A stretch of 64,000 nt of DNA from Bin87 sp965207585. GTDB taxonomy: Bacteria > Chloroflexota > Dehalococcoidia > Lucifugimonadales > UBA3495. The notes beneath the pieces are model-generated. The model was not told the DNA's origin. It did not search any database and saw only the letters and a program-made list of their open reading frames with translations. The stretch spans positions 1,798,001 through 1,862,000 of the forward strand of contig CBDBMT010000003.1 of NCBI GenBank assembly GCA_965207585.1, read 5' to 3'. Below, in pieces: positions 16,658 through 25,209 of this stretch (position 1 is the stretch's first letter; each line of letters opens with the position of its first letter). A program made the position numbers and the translations under genes.

Positions 16658-16972
16658 TTACGCGACCAGTTCGCTGATGAGGAACTTGGGCTCGATGTCG
16701 GTGAAGTTTTTCACGTCGCCGACCAGTTCGCGGCCGTGGGTCTTGAAGCCTTCGTGCACCCCGTCCACGTCGTTGAAGAAGAGGTAGCCGACGGCGGTGT
16801 ACATAGGCGGCGCGTTGGGGTCGGTGTCGGAGATGCCGCGTTCGACGTTGTAATAGCGCATCCCGAAGGTGGTCAGGCGCTCCTGCACCAGGGGCATGTG
16901 GGTGTTGCAGTAATAGTCAAAATCGAAGGACTTGCCCTCTTCGTTCTCGTAGAAGACGGTTACTTTGATCAT
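16658..16972 (-). CDS. EthD family protein
   Basis: A 104-residue ferredoxin-like alpha/beta barrel protein (dimeric). It starts MIKVTVFYENEEGKSFDFDYYCNTHMPLV; the YYxxHMPLV block is the EthD signature. Members accompany oxidative degradation genes (for example ethyl tert-butyl ether breakdown) with poorly known chemistry. It lies between the nuclease gene upstream and the SDR gene on the same strand, 140 bases from the latter with a Family A repeat between. Confidence 0.85.
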   Translation of the reverse strand: MIKVTVFYENEEGKSFDFDYYCNTHMPLVQERLTTFGMRYYNVERGISDTDPNAPPMYTAVGYLFFNDVDGVHEGFKTHGRELVGDVKNFTDIEPKFLISELVA

Positions 16973-16994
16973 TGGGATGCTCCTGAAGGGACGT

Positions 16995-17067
16995 GGATTC
17001 CGGCTTGCGCCGGAATGACGGGTGGAAGGCGGGAATGACGGGTGGGAATCCGAGGTGGCAAACGGAA
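16995..17067. repeat. Family A repeat with degenerate partial copies
   Basis: GGATTCCGGCTTGCGCCGG plus AATGACGG (16995-17021) is followed by partial repeats GGGAATGACGGGTGG and, in reverse, GGGAATCC, between the SDR and EthD genes. It looks like repeated insertion or slippage of the element's outer end. Confidence 0.7.
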
Positions 17068-17111
17068 GTCGGGAATGACGGGCGAACGTCTAAAATTACA
17101 GACGGAGATTG

Positions 17112-17915
17112 TCAGTGGTAAACGTTGGTGCCGGACCCGCCGCCGGCCGCGATGGTCTCGCCGCTGATGGCGATGCTGCGCGGGGACGCGAAGAAGGCCA
17201 CCACCCATGCCAGCTCTTCGGCGTCAACGATGCGGCGGGTGGAGTTGCGGGAGGCGGCGCGACGCTCGATCTCTTCAACCGTCGTGCCCTCGCGCTCGGC
17301 CTGCTCGGCGTACATGGGGCCGCTGCGCTCGGTGCGCGTGGTGCCGGGATGCACCAGATTGACGCAGACGCCGTCGCCGCCCAGTTCCTCCGCCAGGTAC
17401 TTGGTCAGGTTGGATAGACCGGAGTTGCGGACGCCGGCGCTGAGGTTGCCCTCGGCCCGGCGCGCCGACAGGCCACCGACGTTGACGATGCGGCCCCAGC
17501 CCTGCTGCCGCATGTAAGGGGCCACGGCCCGGGCGCAGCGCAGGTAGCCCATCACCTTGGTGTCCAGATCAAGCATCACGTCCTCGTCGCGGATCTCGGC
17601 CAACGAGCCGCGGGCGAGGCCGCCGGGCGCGGCGGCGTTGTTCACCAGGATGTCGATGCGTCCGCCCAGCGCCTCGGCGGCCTGGGCGACCATGGCGTTC
17701 ACCTGGTCGGTGCTGGTCATGTCGGAAACGATGGGAACGACCCGGCCGCCGGTGTCGCCGGCGATGTCCTCGGCCGACTCGGACAGGGTATCGGCGTAAC
17801 GGCCGGTGATGACCACGCTGCAGCCGTCGGCGGATAGCACCCGCGCCACCGCCTTGCCGATGCCGCGACTGCCGCCGGTAACGATTGCGGTCTTGCCGTC
17901 AAGTTGCAGATCCAT
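17112..17915 (-). CDS. SDR-fold oxidoreductase with a non-canonical active site
   Basis: A 267-residue Rossmann protein: cofactor motif TGGSRGIG (13-20), NNAA (92-95) and the HPGTTRTE loop near residue 189. In a classical SDR the YxxxK catalytic pair precedes the LTxxLA helix; here the aligned residues are Ala160 and Asn164 (SAGVRNSGLSNLTKYLA), so both catalytic Tyr and Lys appear replaced. A GxRNxG pattern like this defines an atypical SDR subgroup. It may bind nucleotide without classical dehydrogenase activity, or use another mechanism. It lies downstream of rplL on the same strand, after a hairpin. Confidence 0.85.
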   Translation of the reverse strand: MDLQLDGKTAIVTGGSRGIGKAVARVLSADGCSVVITGRYADTLSESAEDIAGDTGGRVVPIVSDMTSTDQVNAMVAQAAEALGGRIDILVNNAAAPGGLARGSLAEIRDEDVMLDLDTKVMGYLRCARAVAPYMRQQGWGRIVNVGGLSARRAEGNLSAGVRNSGLSNLTKYLAEELGGDGVCVNLVHPGTTRTERSGPMYAEQAEREGTTVEEIERRAASRNSTRRIVDAEELAWVVAFFASPRSIAISGETIAAGGGSGTNVYH

Positions 17916-17966
17916 ATTGAGAGGTCCTCCCGCTCAAACTAGCGGCATTGTACACCAGGCAAACTA

Positions 17967-17995
17967 CAGGGGGCAGGTGCAAGACCCGCCCCCTG
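17967..17995 (-). terminator. Hairpin after rplL
   Basis: CAGGGGGC (17967-17974) pairs with GCCCCCTG (17988-17995), a perfect 8 bp stem with a 13 base loop, 32 bases past the rplL stop. The following bases on the minus strand are not a clean U-run, so termination may be partial and the SDR gene could be read through. Confidence 0.55.
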
Positions 17996-18026
17996 GCATT
18001 GGTGAACAGCGTCGTTTCGCGCAGCG

Positions 18027-18419
18027 CTAGGCCACCTGGACCGTGGCGCCAGCCTCTTCCAGCTTGGACTTGATGCTGTCGGCGTCTTCCTTGTTGACGC
18101 CCTCGCGGACACGGGCCGGGGCCGATTCCACCAGCTCCTTGGCCTCGCGCAGGCCGAGGTCGGTAACCTCGCGCACGGCCTTGATGACGTTGATCTTGTT
18201 GGCGCCGAAGTCGGCCAGGGTGATGGTGAACTCGGTCTGCTCGTCAGCAGCGGCGGACGGAGCATCGTCGGTCACCACGCCGGCGGCTGGGGCGGCGGCA
18301 ACCGCCATCGGAGCGGCCGCGGAGACGCCGAACTCTTCCTCGATGGCCTTGACCAGATCGGCCAGGTCCATCACGCTCATGCCCTTGATCGCATCGAGAA
18401 CTTCCTGGTTCACTGCCAT
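18027..18419 (-). CDS. rplL: 50S ribosomal protein L7/L12
   Basis: A 130-residue stalk protein that recruits translation GTPases. The N-terminal dimerisation helix is MAVNQEVLDAIKGMSVMDLADLVKAIEEEFGV, followed by an Ala-rich hinge (about 34-62) and the C-terminal domain with KINVIKAVREVTDLGLREAKELVE. GGAGG precedes the ATG. Last of the rplKAJL run; rpoB, which often follows, is not here. Confidence 0.97.
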   Translation of the reverse strand: MAVNQEVLDAIKGMSVMDLADLVKAIEEEFGVSAAAPMAVAAAPAAGVVTDDAPSAAADEQTEFTITLADFGANKINVIKAVREVTDLGLREAKELVESAPARVREGVNKEDADSIKSKLEEAGATVQVA

Positions 18420-18469
18420 GATTGTTGCCTCCTGATGGTTGTTTACAACTGGACGTAAGATGATTGTCG

Positions 18470-19009
18470 CTATTCCGCAGCTTCTGCCGGCTGCAGTTGT
18501 TCGATCCTGGCTTGCAGGACGTAGGCCAGGCTGCTGATGGTGGCATTGAGTACGCTGGCCAGGCCGTACAGCGGCGACTGCATGGTGCCCAGCAGCTGGG
18601 CCATGAGGATGGGGCGCGGAGGCAGAGCGGCCAGCCGCGAAACGTCCTCGGGCTGCATGGCGTCGCCCTGCTCGACCACCGCGCCGTGCACGGCGAGGGC
18701 GCCGGCGCTGGCCCGAGCGGCCTGGTCGACCGCTTTGGCGATGGTGGCGGCGTCGTCATAGCCCAGCGCAATGGCGGTCTGACCCGTTACGACCTCTTTG
18801 AGCTGGGGGATCTCCGCGGCGTCGGCGGCACGGCTGATCAGGCTGTTTTTCACCACGACGAACTCGACGCCGCCGTCGCGCATCCTGCGCCGTAGGTCCA
18901 CCATCTGGTTGGCGTTCATGCCGGAGTAGCCGGTGGAGATGATGATGGAGCTGCGCTCCAGCTTGTCCTTAAGCTCGGCTACGCGATCGATTTTATCCTG
19001 GGTTGGCAA
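18470..19009 (-). CDS. rplJ: 50S ribosomal protein L10
   Basis: A 179-residue base of the L7/L12 stalk. MPTQDKIDRVAELKDKLERSS begins the rRNA-binding domain, and the C-terminal helix (about 140-170) binds L12 dimers. The start codon is TTG (caa at 19007-19009) with AGGAG six bases upstream. A strong hairpin plus U-tract sits in the leader, so expression is probably set by attenuation, as for L10 leaders elsewhere. Confidence 0.95.
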   Translation of the reverse strand: MPTQDKIDRVAELKDKLERSSIIISTGYSGMNANQMVDLRRRMRDGGVEFVVVKNSLISRAADAAEIPQLKEVVTGQTAIALGYDDAATIAKAVDQAARASAGALAVHGAVVEQGDAMQPEDVSRLAALPPRPILMAQLLGTMQSPLYGLASVLNATISSLAYVLQARIEQLQPAEAAE

Positions 19010-19035
19010 GGTCTGCTCCTGGATTAGGAATGGTC

Positions 19036-19069
19036 AAAAAGAAAACCCGCGCTCCGAGATGGGCGCGGG
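19036..19069 (-). terminator. Attenuator-type terminator in the rplJ leader
   Basis: On the minus strand GCGC-rich arms at 19046-19052 and 19063-19069 (7 perfect pairs, extended by a G-U and a G-C pair) are followed by TTTTCTTTTT (19036-19045), 27 bases before the rplJ TTG. The 282 base rplA-rplJ gap is otherwise non-coding and rich in pairing potential, as expected of an L10 leader in which L10-L12 binding decides between termination and readthrough. Confidence 0.75.
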
Positions 19070-19291
19070 CGTTTCGACGCGCCCAGCCTTGGGCCGACGG
19101 CGCTGAACATCCACATGTGCTCCGGATCAATCCGGCGCGGTGCCTCGGCGGGCGGCTGATGCGGCCATTATTCCCGTGGGGAACCCGCTGTCTCGGGCGA
19201 AGTAATGGTATTCGATTGTGCGGATCAGTCTAGCATCCCCTCCGGGGATTAGCAACGGGCGGAACCGGCTCGGCGGCCGATGGCGAAGGTT
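19070..19291 (-). promoter_or_regulatory. Probable ribosomal protein L10 leader (non-coding rplA-rplJ spacer)
   Basis: This is the remaining part of the spacer upstream of the attenuator. No gene is seen. GC-rich inverted segments (for example around 19075-19130 and 19140-19200) could fold into the kink-turn structure that binds L10(L12). The assignment is by position and by the terminator just downstream; no consensus was computed. Confidence 0.45.
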
Positions 19292-20005
19292 CTACTCAGG
19301 TTTCATTGCCTGGAGCGTGCCCACGTCGACGGAGAGGCCGGGGCCCATGGACGAGGTGATATAGGCGGACTTGATGAAGGCGCCCTTGACCGCGTCGGGA
19401 CGCTCGCGCATGACGGAGTCCATGAACACGGTCAGGTTGTCCATCAGCGAGTCGGTCTCGAAGGATGACTTGCCGAACTGGCCGTGAATGATGGCGGTCC
19501 GGTCGGTGCGGAACTCCAGGCGTCCGGCCTTGGATTCCTGGATGACGCGGGGCAGATCCCGGGCGGGAACCAGGGTGCCGGTGCGGGGGTTGGGCATCAG
19601 GCCGCGTCGACCCAGAACCCGACCCAATCGGCCGATCTTGGACATGATCTCCGGTATCGCCAAGCCCACGTCGAACTCGACCCAGCCGCTTTCGACCTGG
19701 GCGATCAGGTCGTCGTCGCCCACGTAATCGGCGCCGGCCTGGCGGGCGATGTCAGCGGCTTCGCCGTTGGCGAATACCAAAACGCGCACCTGCTTGCCCA
19801 AGCCGTGGGGGAGCACGGTGACGCCGCGAACCTGCTGCTCGGCGTGGCGCACGTCGGCGTTGGTGCGTAGGTGGACCTCCAGGGTCTCGTCGAACTTGGC
19901 GGTGGAAAGCTCTTTCACCAAGTCGATGGCTTCTCGGGGCTGGTAAACGCTGTCCTCCGGAACGCGCTCGGCAACGGCGTTGTAGCGTCGGCTGTGCTTG
20001 GGCAT
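19292..20005 (-). CDS. rplA: 50S ribosomal protein L1
   Basis: A 237-residue two-domain protein of the mobile L1 stalk at the tRNA exit site, and usually a translational repressor of its own operon. MPKHSRRYNAVAERV and the signature region RRGLMPNPRTGTLV are present. The length matches the family. Its start lies 117 bases from rplK; that spacer holds a Family A repeat pair. Confidence 0.97.
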   Translation of the reverse strand: MPKHSRRYNAVAERVPEDSVYQPREAIDLVKELSTAKFDETLEVHLRTNADVRHAEQQVRGVTVLPHGLGKQVRVLVFANGEAADIARQAGADYVGDDDLIAQVESGWVEFDVGLAIPEIMSKIGRLGRVLGRRGLMPNPRTGTLVPARDLPRVIQESKAGRLEFRTDRTAIIHGQFGKSSFETDSLMDNLTVFMDSVMRERPDAVKGAFIKSAYITSSMGPGLSVDVGTLQAMKPE

Positions 20006-20024
20006 TTTCGATTCTCCTCTTCCC

Positions 20025-20102
20025 CGTCATTCCGGCGAAAGCCGGAATCCAGAGGCCACTGCTGCAAACACGTTTCGGATTCCCACGAAAGCGGAAATAA
20101 CG
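20025..20102. repeat. Family A repeat pair between rplK and rplA
   Basis: CCGTCATTCCGGCGAAAGCC plus GGAATCC (20025-20050) is followed by a diverged facing copy (CGGATTCCCACGAAAGCGG..., 20075-20102). It sits inside the ribosomal protein transcript without a U-tract, so it should not stop transcription. Confidence 0.8.
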
Positions 20103-20121
20103 ACATTATTTGTCAGCGCGT

Positions 20122-20550
20122 CTAGTCGTCTTCTACGGTGATCCCCATGCTGCGGGCAGTGCCGGCGATGATGTTCATGGCCTGTTCGACGGAGTTGGCG
20201 TTGAGGTCCTTCAGCTTTTCCTCGGCGATCCCACGCAGGACATCGCTGGTGACGGTAACGCCGATGGGCGCGCGGGCGTCGCCCTGTCCCTTTTCGATGC
20301 CGGCGGCGCGACGCAGCAGGTCTGAAGCCGGCGGCGTCCGGGTGACGAAGGTGAAGGAGCGGTCCTGGTAAACGGTCAGGTGGACGGGCACGATGGTGCC
20401 GGACTGGCTGCCGGTGCGTTCGTTGTATTCCTTGACGAAGGCCATGATGTTGACGCCGTGCTGACCCAGCGCCGGGCCGACCGGCGGCGCGGGCGTGGCC
20501 TTGCCCGCTTCCAGCTGGAGCTTGATGACGGCGAGTACTTTCTTTGCCAC
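20122..20550 (-). CDS. rplK: 50S ribosomal protein L11
   Basis: A 142-residue GTPase-centre protein. MAKKVLAVIKLQLEAGKATPAPPVGPALGQHGVNIM is the classic N-terminal domain with the thiostrepton-site prolines, and the C-terminal domain includes SDVLRGIAEEKLKDLNANSVEQAMNIIAGTARSMGI. Same operon as nusG upstream and rplA downstream. Confidence 0.97.
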   Translation of the reverse strand: MAKKVLAVIKLQLEAGKATPAPPVGPALGQHGVNIMAFVKEYNERTGSQSGTIVPVHLTVYQDRSFTFVTRTPPASDLLRRAAGIEKGQGDARAPIGVTVTSDVLRGIAEEKLKDLNANSVEQAMNIIAGTARSMGITVEDD

Positions 20551-20570
20551 TAACGGCCTCCCCAGTGAAT

Positions 20571-20597
20571 CGTCATTCCGGCGAAAGCCGGAATCCA
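20571..20597. repeat. Family A repeat between nusG and rplK
   Basis: CGTCATTCCGGCGAAAGCCGG followed by AATCC, in the 88 base spacer inside the operon. Same orientation as the copies at 11.8, 20.0 and 26.4 kb. Confidence 0.85.
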
Positions 20598-20638
20598 GTA
20601 CGTGTTTCCGAAAAGACGGAACGAAATTGGAACGGAAT

Positions 20639-21199
20639 TTAAGCCTTTTCCACCTGGGTGAAGTCCAATTCCACCGGGGTCTCGCGGCCGAAAACGGAAA
20701 TCATCACAGTGACCTGTCCGCGGTGTTCGTCCACGTCCTCGACGCGACCGAGCATGTCGGCGAAGGGGCCTTCGGAGATCCGCACCGTGTCTCCCGGGAT
20801 CATGCCGATGACGGCGCGCGGCTCGCCCGAGGCGACGCGGTCCAGGATGTCATCGACCTCGCGATCGTCCAGCGGCACCGGACGCGGGCGGTCACCGCCC
20901 TCTTCCTCGGCCGAAATGAAACCCGTCACGCCAGTGGTGTTGCGCACCAGGAACCAGGCCTCGTCGTCCATGACCATCTGGACCAGGATGTAGCCGGGGA
21001 ACAGTTTGCGGCGCTGCTTGGTCCGCTCACCCTTGTTGCGGGTGATCTCGTCCTCGGCCGGCACCTCGACCCGAGTGATCCGGTCGTCCATGCCGAGGCT
21101 CTGTCGACGCAGGTCAAGGTTTCGCTTGACCATGTCTTCCTGGCCCGTATAGGTGTGGACGATATACCAGCGCAAATCGTCGGGATGCGTTGTGGTCAT
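20639..21199 (-). CDS. nusG: Transcription termination/antitermination protein NusG
   Basis: A 186-residue RNA polymerase elongation factor. The NGN domain begins RWYIVHTYTGQEDMVKRNL and includes KLFPGYILVQMVMDDEAWFLVRNTTGVTGF. The KOW domain is near residues 130-186 (PGDTVRISEGPFADMLGRVEDVD). Between them is an acidic stretch (SAEEEGGDRPRPVPLDDREVDD). Standard neighbours secE (upstream) and rplK (downstream) confirm it. Confidence 0.97.
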   Translation of the reverse strand: MTTTHPDDLRWYIVHTYTGQEDMVKRNLDLRRQSLGMDDRITRVEVPAEDEITRNKGERTKQRRKLFPGYILVQMVMDDEAWFLVRNTTGVTGFISAEEEGGDRPRPVPLDDREVDDILDRVASGEPRAVIGMIPGDTVRISEGPFADMLGRVEDVDEHRGQVTVMISVFGRETPVELDFTQVEKA

Positions 21200-21327
21200 T
21201 GTCTCAATCTCAGTGGGCGAGAGAGGAGCGGCCCAAGAGAGCGCCGGTCAATCGGATTGACGCCGGCGCTAAAAGGGGTCTCCGGTGATTCCCGCAGCCA
21301 GGCGTGGGCACGCCGAACCCGCACAGG

Positions 21328-21582
21328 TCAGAAAGGCAACTGCCGCAGGCCGATGACGAAGCCCATGCCGAAGTCGAAAATCCGGTCCAGCAGGCCGAGG
21401 AAGAAGCCCATGATAACGGCGAGCACGATGACGATGACCGTGAGCCGGGCCGTTTCTTCCTTACTTGGCCAGACTGATTTCCGCAGCTCGGAAGCGGTTT
21501 CCCGCAGGAAGCCAATCGGGCCGACCCTCCCCACAGCGCGGGGAGAGATCGGCGACGGTCGTCTGGTTGATGCGCGGGCCAC
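21328..21582 (-). CDS. secE: Preprotein translocase subunit SecE
   Basis: An 84-residue single-span inner membrane protein of the SecYEG channel. The conserved amphipathic helix is FLRETASELRKSVWPSKEET (25-44), followed by the membrane span (about 47-66, LTVIVIVLAVIMGFFLGLLD). The start is GTG (cac at 21580-21582) with GAGG upstream, only 6 bases after the rpmG stop. Confidence 0.93.
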   Translation of the reverse strand: MARASTRRPSPISPRAVGRVGPIGFLRETASELRKSVWPSKEETARLTVIVIVLAVIMGFFLGLLDRIFDFGMGFVIGLRQLPF

Positions 21583-21588
21583 GGGCCG

Positions 21589-21759
21589 CTACCTCACTTC
21601 CCGATGGACCTGATGGCCCCGGCAGCGGCTGCAGTACTTCCGCAGTTCCATGCGGGTGGTGTGGCTGCGCCGGTTCTTGATGGTCGAGTAGTTGCGCTCG
21701 CGGCAGTCGGTGCACTGCAAGGTGATGACCTGCCGGGCGTCGGTGGACTTGCGGGCCAT
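21589..21759 (-). CDS. rpmG: 50S ribosomal protein L33
   Basis: A 56-residue protein beginning MARKSTDARQVITLQCTDC. It keeps two CxxC knuckles (Cys16/Cys19 and Cys43/Cys46), the zinc-binding C+ form of L33, with the typical NYSTIKNRR and RMELRKYCSRC blocks. It sits between tuf (4 base gap) and secE, the standard order. Confidence 0.94.
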   Translation of the reverse strand: MARKSTDARQVITLQCTDCRERNYSTIKNRRSHTTRMELRKYCSRCRGHQVHREVR

Positions 21760-21763
21760 GGGA

Positions 21764-22948
<1,185 letters not shown>

Positions 22949-23029
22949 GGTGGCGGGTTACTCCTTGCTCCTTGTTGGTGGTTCCTTGGTTCCGGCCCGC
23001 GGGACGTCCCTGCGGGTTGCTGACGCCGG

Positions 23030-23104
23030 TGGAGCCCAAGGGCGGAATCGAACCGCCGACCCCGTTCTTACCAAGAACGTGCTCTACCTCTGAGCTACTT
23101 GGGC
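23030..23104 (-). tRNA. tRNA-Thr (GGT anticodon), CCA encoded
   Basis: A full cloverleaf on the minus strand: acceptor GCCCAAG/CTTGGGC, D-loop AGCTCAGAGGTAGAGC, anticodon stem CGTTC/GAACG with loop TTGGTAA (anticodon GGT), T-loop GGTTCGATTCC, then T and CCA. Mature body 23033-23104. It lies 81 bases upstream of tuf. Confidence 0.93.
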
Positions 23105-23137
23105 GCGCTTTGTTTTTACGGGTGGTTTGAATTTCCT

Positions 23138-23164
23138 GGATTCCGGCTTTCGCCGGAATGACGG
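23138..23164. repeat. Family A repeat between two tRNA genes
   Basis: GGATTCCGGCTTTCGCCGG plus AATGACGG, identical in its 27 bases to the copy at the end of dnaJ. It sits in the 73 base spacer between tRNA-Thr(GGT) and tRNA-Tyr. Confidence 0.88.
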
Positions 23165-23177
23165 CATTGCGTGAGAG

Positions 23178-23265
23178 TGGTGGAGGGGGCAGGATTCGAA
23201 CCTGCGAAGCCCGTCAGGGCGCCAGATTTACAGTCTGGTGGCTTTAACCACTCACCCACCCCTCC
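23178..23265 (-). tRNA. tRNA-Tyr (GTA anticodon), long variable arm, CCA encoded
   Basis: Minus-strand acceptor GGAGGGG..., anticodon stem CAGA/TCTG with loop centred on GTA (CTGTAAA), long variable arm CGCCCTGACGGGC, T-arm GCAGGTTCGAATCCTGC, discriminator A and CCA. Mature body 23181-23265. Class II tRNA with Tyr anticodon. Confidence 0.93.
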
Positions 23266-23311
23266 ATGTGCTAACTCCCGGACAGATGATCCAGTTCAGA
23301 CAATTTCGATT

Positions 23312-23387
23312 TGGAGCCCCAGAGGGGACTCGAACCCCTAACCTGCCGATTACAAATCGGCTGCGCTGCCAATTGCGCCACCGGGGC
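23312..23387 (-). tRNA. tRNA-Thr (TGT anticodon), CCA encoded
   Basis: Minus-strand acceptor GCCCCGG/CTGGGGC (one mismatch), D-arm GCGCAATTGGCAGCGC, anticodon stem GCCGA/TCGGC with loop TTTGTAA (anticodon TGT), T-arm AGGGGTTCGAGTCCCCT, then T and CCA. Mature body 23315-23387. First gene of the tRNA-tuf unit. Confidence 0.92.
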
Positions 23388-23435
23388 GCGAGGTTGGCTC
23401 CGTGGAGTCCAACCGGCCAAACCGTGCGATGCGCT

Positions 23436-23461
23436 AAAAAAGCCCCGGCAACTTCCGGGGC
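23436..23461 (-). terminator. Strong hairpin plus U6 upstream of the tRNA-tuf unit
   Basis: On the minus strand GCCCCGG-AAGTTG-CCGGGGC is followed by TTTTTT. It can end the glutamine-synthetase-like transcript. It also lies between the best tRNA-tuf promoter (23488-23516) and the first tRNA, so it might instead act as a leader attenuator. Confidence 0.75.
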
Positions 23462-23487
23462 CTTCCGGTTTTCGCCAATCGATAATT

Positions 23488-23516
23488 AGGTTACGCAACA
23501 CCACGCCAATTGTCAA
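23488..23516 (-). promoter_or_regulatory. Probable promoter of the tRNA-tuf unit
   Basis: TTGACA (23511-23516) and TAACCT (23488-23493) are 17 bases apart on the minus strand, about 100 bases before tRNA-Thr(TGT). The -35 is perfect; the -10 keeps the key T1, A2 and T6. Confidence 0.55.
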
Positions 23517-23585
23517 TCCTTTTCGGCCGTTGCAAACCTCAAGGTCGCCCCCGTATGGCCTCCTCATGGCGGACGGTACGGCTGA

Positions 23586-24986
23586 CTAAATCCGTTCAAA
23601 GTAGCGGGTGCGTTCCCAATCGGTGACCGCTCGCCGATAGGCCGCAGCTTCGGTTGAGAAGAAGTGCGCGTAATGTTCCACGACATCAGCGCCGAAGGCT
23701 GATCGGGCAAGTTCGCTGCGCTCGAAGTTCACGGTAGCCTCTTCCAGACTTGACGGCAGCATCGTCGCTTCCTGCGCCGAGTAGACGTCGCCCAGGTAGG
23801 CCGGGGGCGGCTCGATCCGCTGCTCAATGCCGGCAAGGCCGGATGCGACGACCGCCGCATAGGCGAGGTACGGATTGACGTCCGCTCCCGGGATCCGGCA
23901 CTCGATGCGCAGGCTGGACCCGGTTCCCACAATCCGGAAACCAGCGGTGCGGTTATCGGGAGACCACGCCAGCGCGGTGGGAGCCCAGCTTCCGGCCTGA
24001 AACCGCTTGTAGGAGTTCACCGTGGGCGCGTAACAGACCATCAACTCCGGCGCGTAGCGCATCCACCCGCCCAGGAACCATCGAAATTCGTCCGAACACG
24101 CTATACCGGCCAAGTTGCCCTCCCCCGGGAAGGCATTGGCCAACTCGCCGTTCTCCTCCCTCCACAGGCTCACGTGGAGATGGGAGCTGGAACCGGCCTG
24201 GCTCGCATCCGGCTTGGCCATGAAAGTGACACTGCATCCGAGCTGGTCCGAAATCTCCTTGACGGCCTGTTTGAGCACCACGTGCCGGTCCGCCATTTCC
24301 ATCATGGAAGCGTAGCGGATGTTCAGCTCATGCTGCCCGCGGCCAAACTCGCCCTTGGTGGATTCAACGGGAACGCCGGATGCCGCCAGGTTGCGACGGA
24401 AGGCTCCGTTCAGATCCTCGGTGCGGGCCGCCTGCAGCAGGTGGTAGTCCTCGATGTACCATCCGGCCTCGCGCAAATCCCGGTATCCGCCTTTCGCCGC
24501 CTCGATGTAGGACACGCGAAACTGGTAGTACTCCAACTCGGAGCCGGCCATGGCCTGAAAGCCCTTGGCGGCCAACCGTTCCAGCTGTTGACGCAGGATG
24601 GAACGGGGAGCCACCGGAACCGGGCGGTGGTCCGATTGCAGTTCCGCATCGCAGATAACCAGCGCGGTGCGATCCAGCCACGCCAGCCGGCGCATCGTCG
24701 CCAGGTCCGGCACGAGGCGTACATCCCCGTAGCCACGGTTCCAGTTGGCAAACTCGTACCCGGCGACCGGCTCCATATCCATGTCAACGGTAAACAAATA
24801 GTCGCAGACATGGGTGCCGCCCGCCGCGTCAGTAAGGAAAAACGAAGCATCCAGGCGTTTGCCAAGCAGCCGCCCGTACAGGTCCGGGAACGCCAGGATC
24901 ACCGTGTCTATCGAGCCGTCGCCAACTGCCGACTGAAGCTCCGCAACGTCCAGCATCCCGGGAATTTGCGCGTCGCCCACTTGCAC
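23586..24986 (-). CDS. Glutamine synthetase family protein (GlnA-like ligase)
   Basis: A 466-residue protein. The beta-grasp N-domain (about 25-120) is followed by the catalytic domain with SELEYY (metal Glu), FGRGQHELNIRYA, MAKPDASQAGSSSHLHVSLW, SYKRFQAGSWAP and RIECRIPGADVNPYLAYAA. It belongs to the family of GlnA-like enzymes (gamma-glutamylpolyamine or gamma-glutamyl-amine ligases) rather than the housekeeping GlnA, judging from the diverged GSSSHLHVS loop and no adenylylation-site Tyr motif. The amine acceptor is unknown. It is monocistronic. Confidence 0.88.
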   Translation of the reverse strand: MQVGDAQIPGMLDVAELQSAVGDGSIDTVILAFPDLYGRLLGKRLDASFFLTDAAGGTHVCDYLFTVDMDMEPVAGYEFANWNRGYGDVRLVPDLATMRRLAWLDRTALVICDAELQSDHRPVPVAPRSILRQQLERLAAKGFQAMAGSELEYYQFRVSYIEAAKGGYRDLREAGWYIEDYHLLQAARTEDLNGAFRRNLAASGVPVESTKGEFGRGQHELNIRYASMMEMADRHVVLKQAVKEISDQLGCSVTFMAKPDASQAGSSSHLHVSLWREENGELANAFPGEGNLAGIACSDEFRWFLGGWMRYAPELMVCYAPTVNSYKRFQAGSWAPTALAWSPDNRTAGFRIVGTGSSLRIECRIPGADVNPYLAYAAVVASGLAGIEQRIEPPPAYLGDVYSAQEATMLPSSLEEATVNFERSELARSAFGADVVEHYAHFFSTEAAAYRRAVTDWERTRYFERI

Positions 24987-25094
24987 AGTTGTTGCCTCCG
25001 GCTGGCCCTTCGTTCAAGCTTGCGGCGCACGGGTTTCCGCAGCCCATTTCGCCGCGCCGTTGCTGTGGACGACCGTCGCGCTTCTGCGATGGGT

Positions 25095-25100
25095 TATAAT
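25095..25100 (+). promoter_or_regulatory. TATAAT box before tRNA-Gly
   Basis: A perfect TATAAT ends 12 bases before the mature tRNA-Gly. No good -35 is seen at 16-18 bases; stable RNA promoters can work with a weak -35. Confidence 0.45.
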
Positions 25101-25111
25101 GGTTTTACTGA

Positions 25112-25185
25112 GCGGGCGTAGCTTAGTGGTAAAGCCCCAGCCTTCCAAGCTGGCTACGTGGGTTCGATTCCCATCGCCCGCTCCA
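25112..25185 (+). tRNA. tRNA-Gly (TCC anticodon), CCA encoded
   Basis: Acceptor GCGGGCG/CGCCCGC, D-arm AGCTTAGTGGTAAAGC, anticodon stem CCAGC/GCTGG with loop CTTCCAA (anticodon TCC), T-arm GTGGGTTCGATTCCCAT, T and CCA. Mature body 25112-25182. It lies near the Thr-Tyr-Thr-tuf cluster but on the opposite strand. Confidence 0.94.
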
Positions 25186-25209
25186 TATTTTTGCCCGCGC
25201 CGCCCCGTA

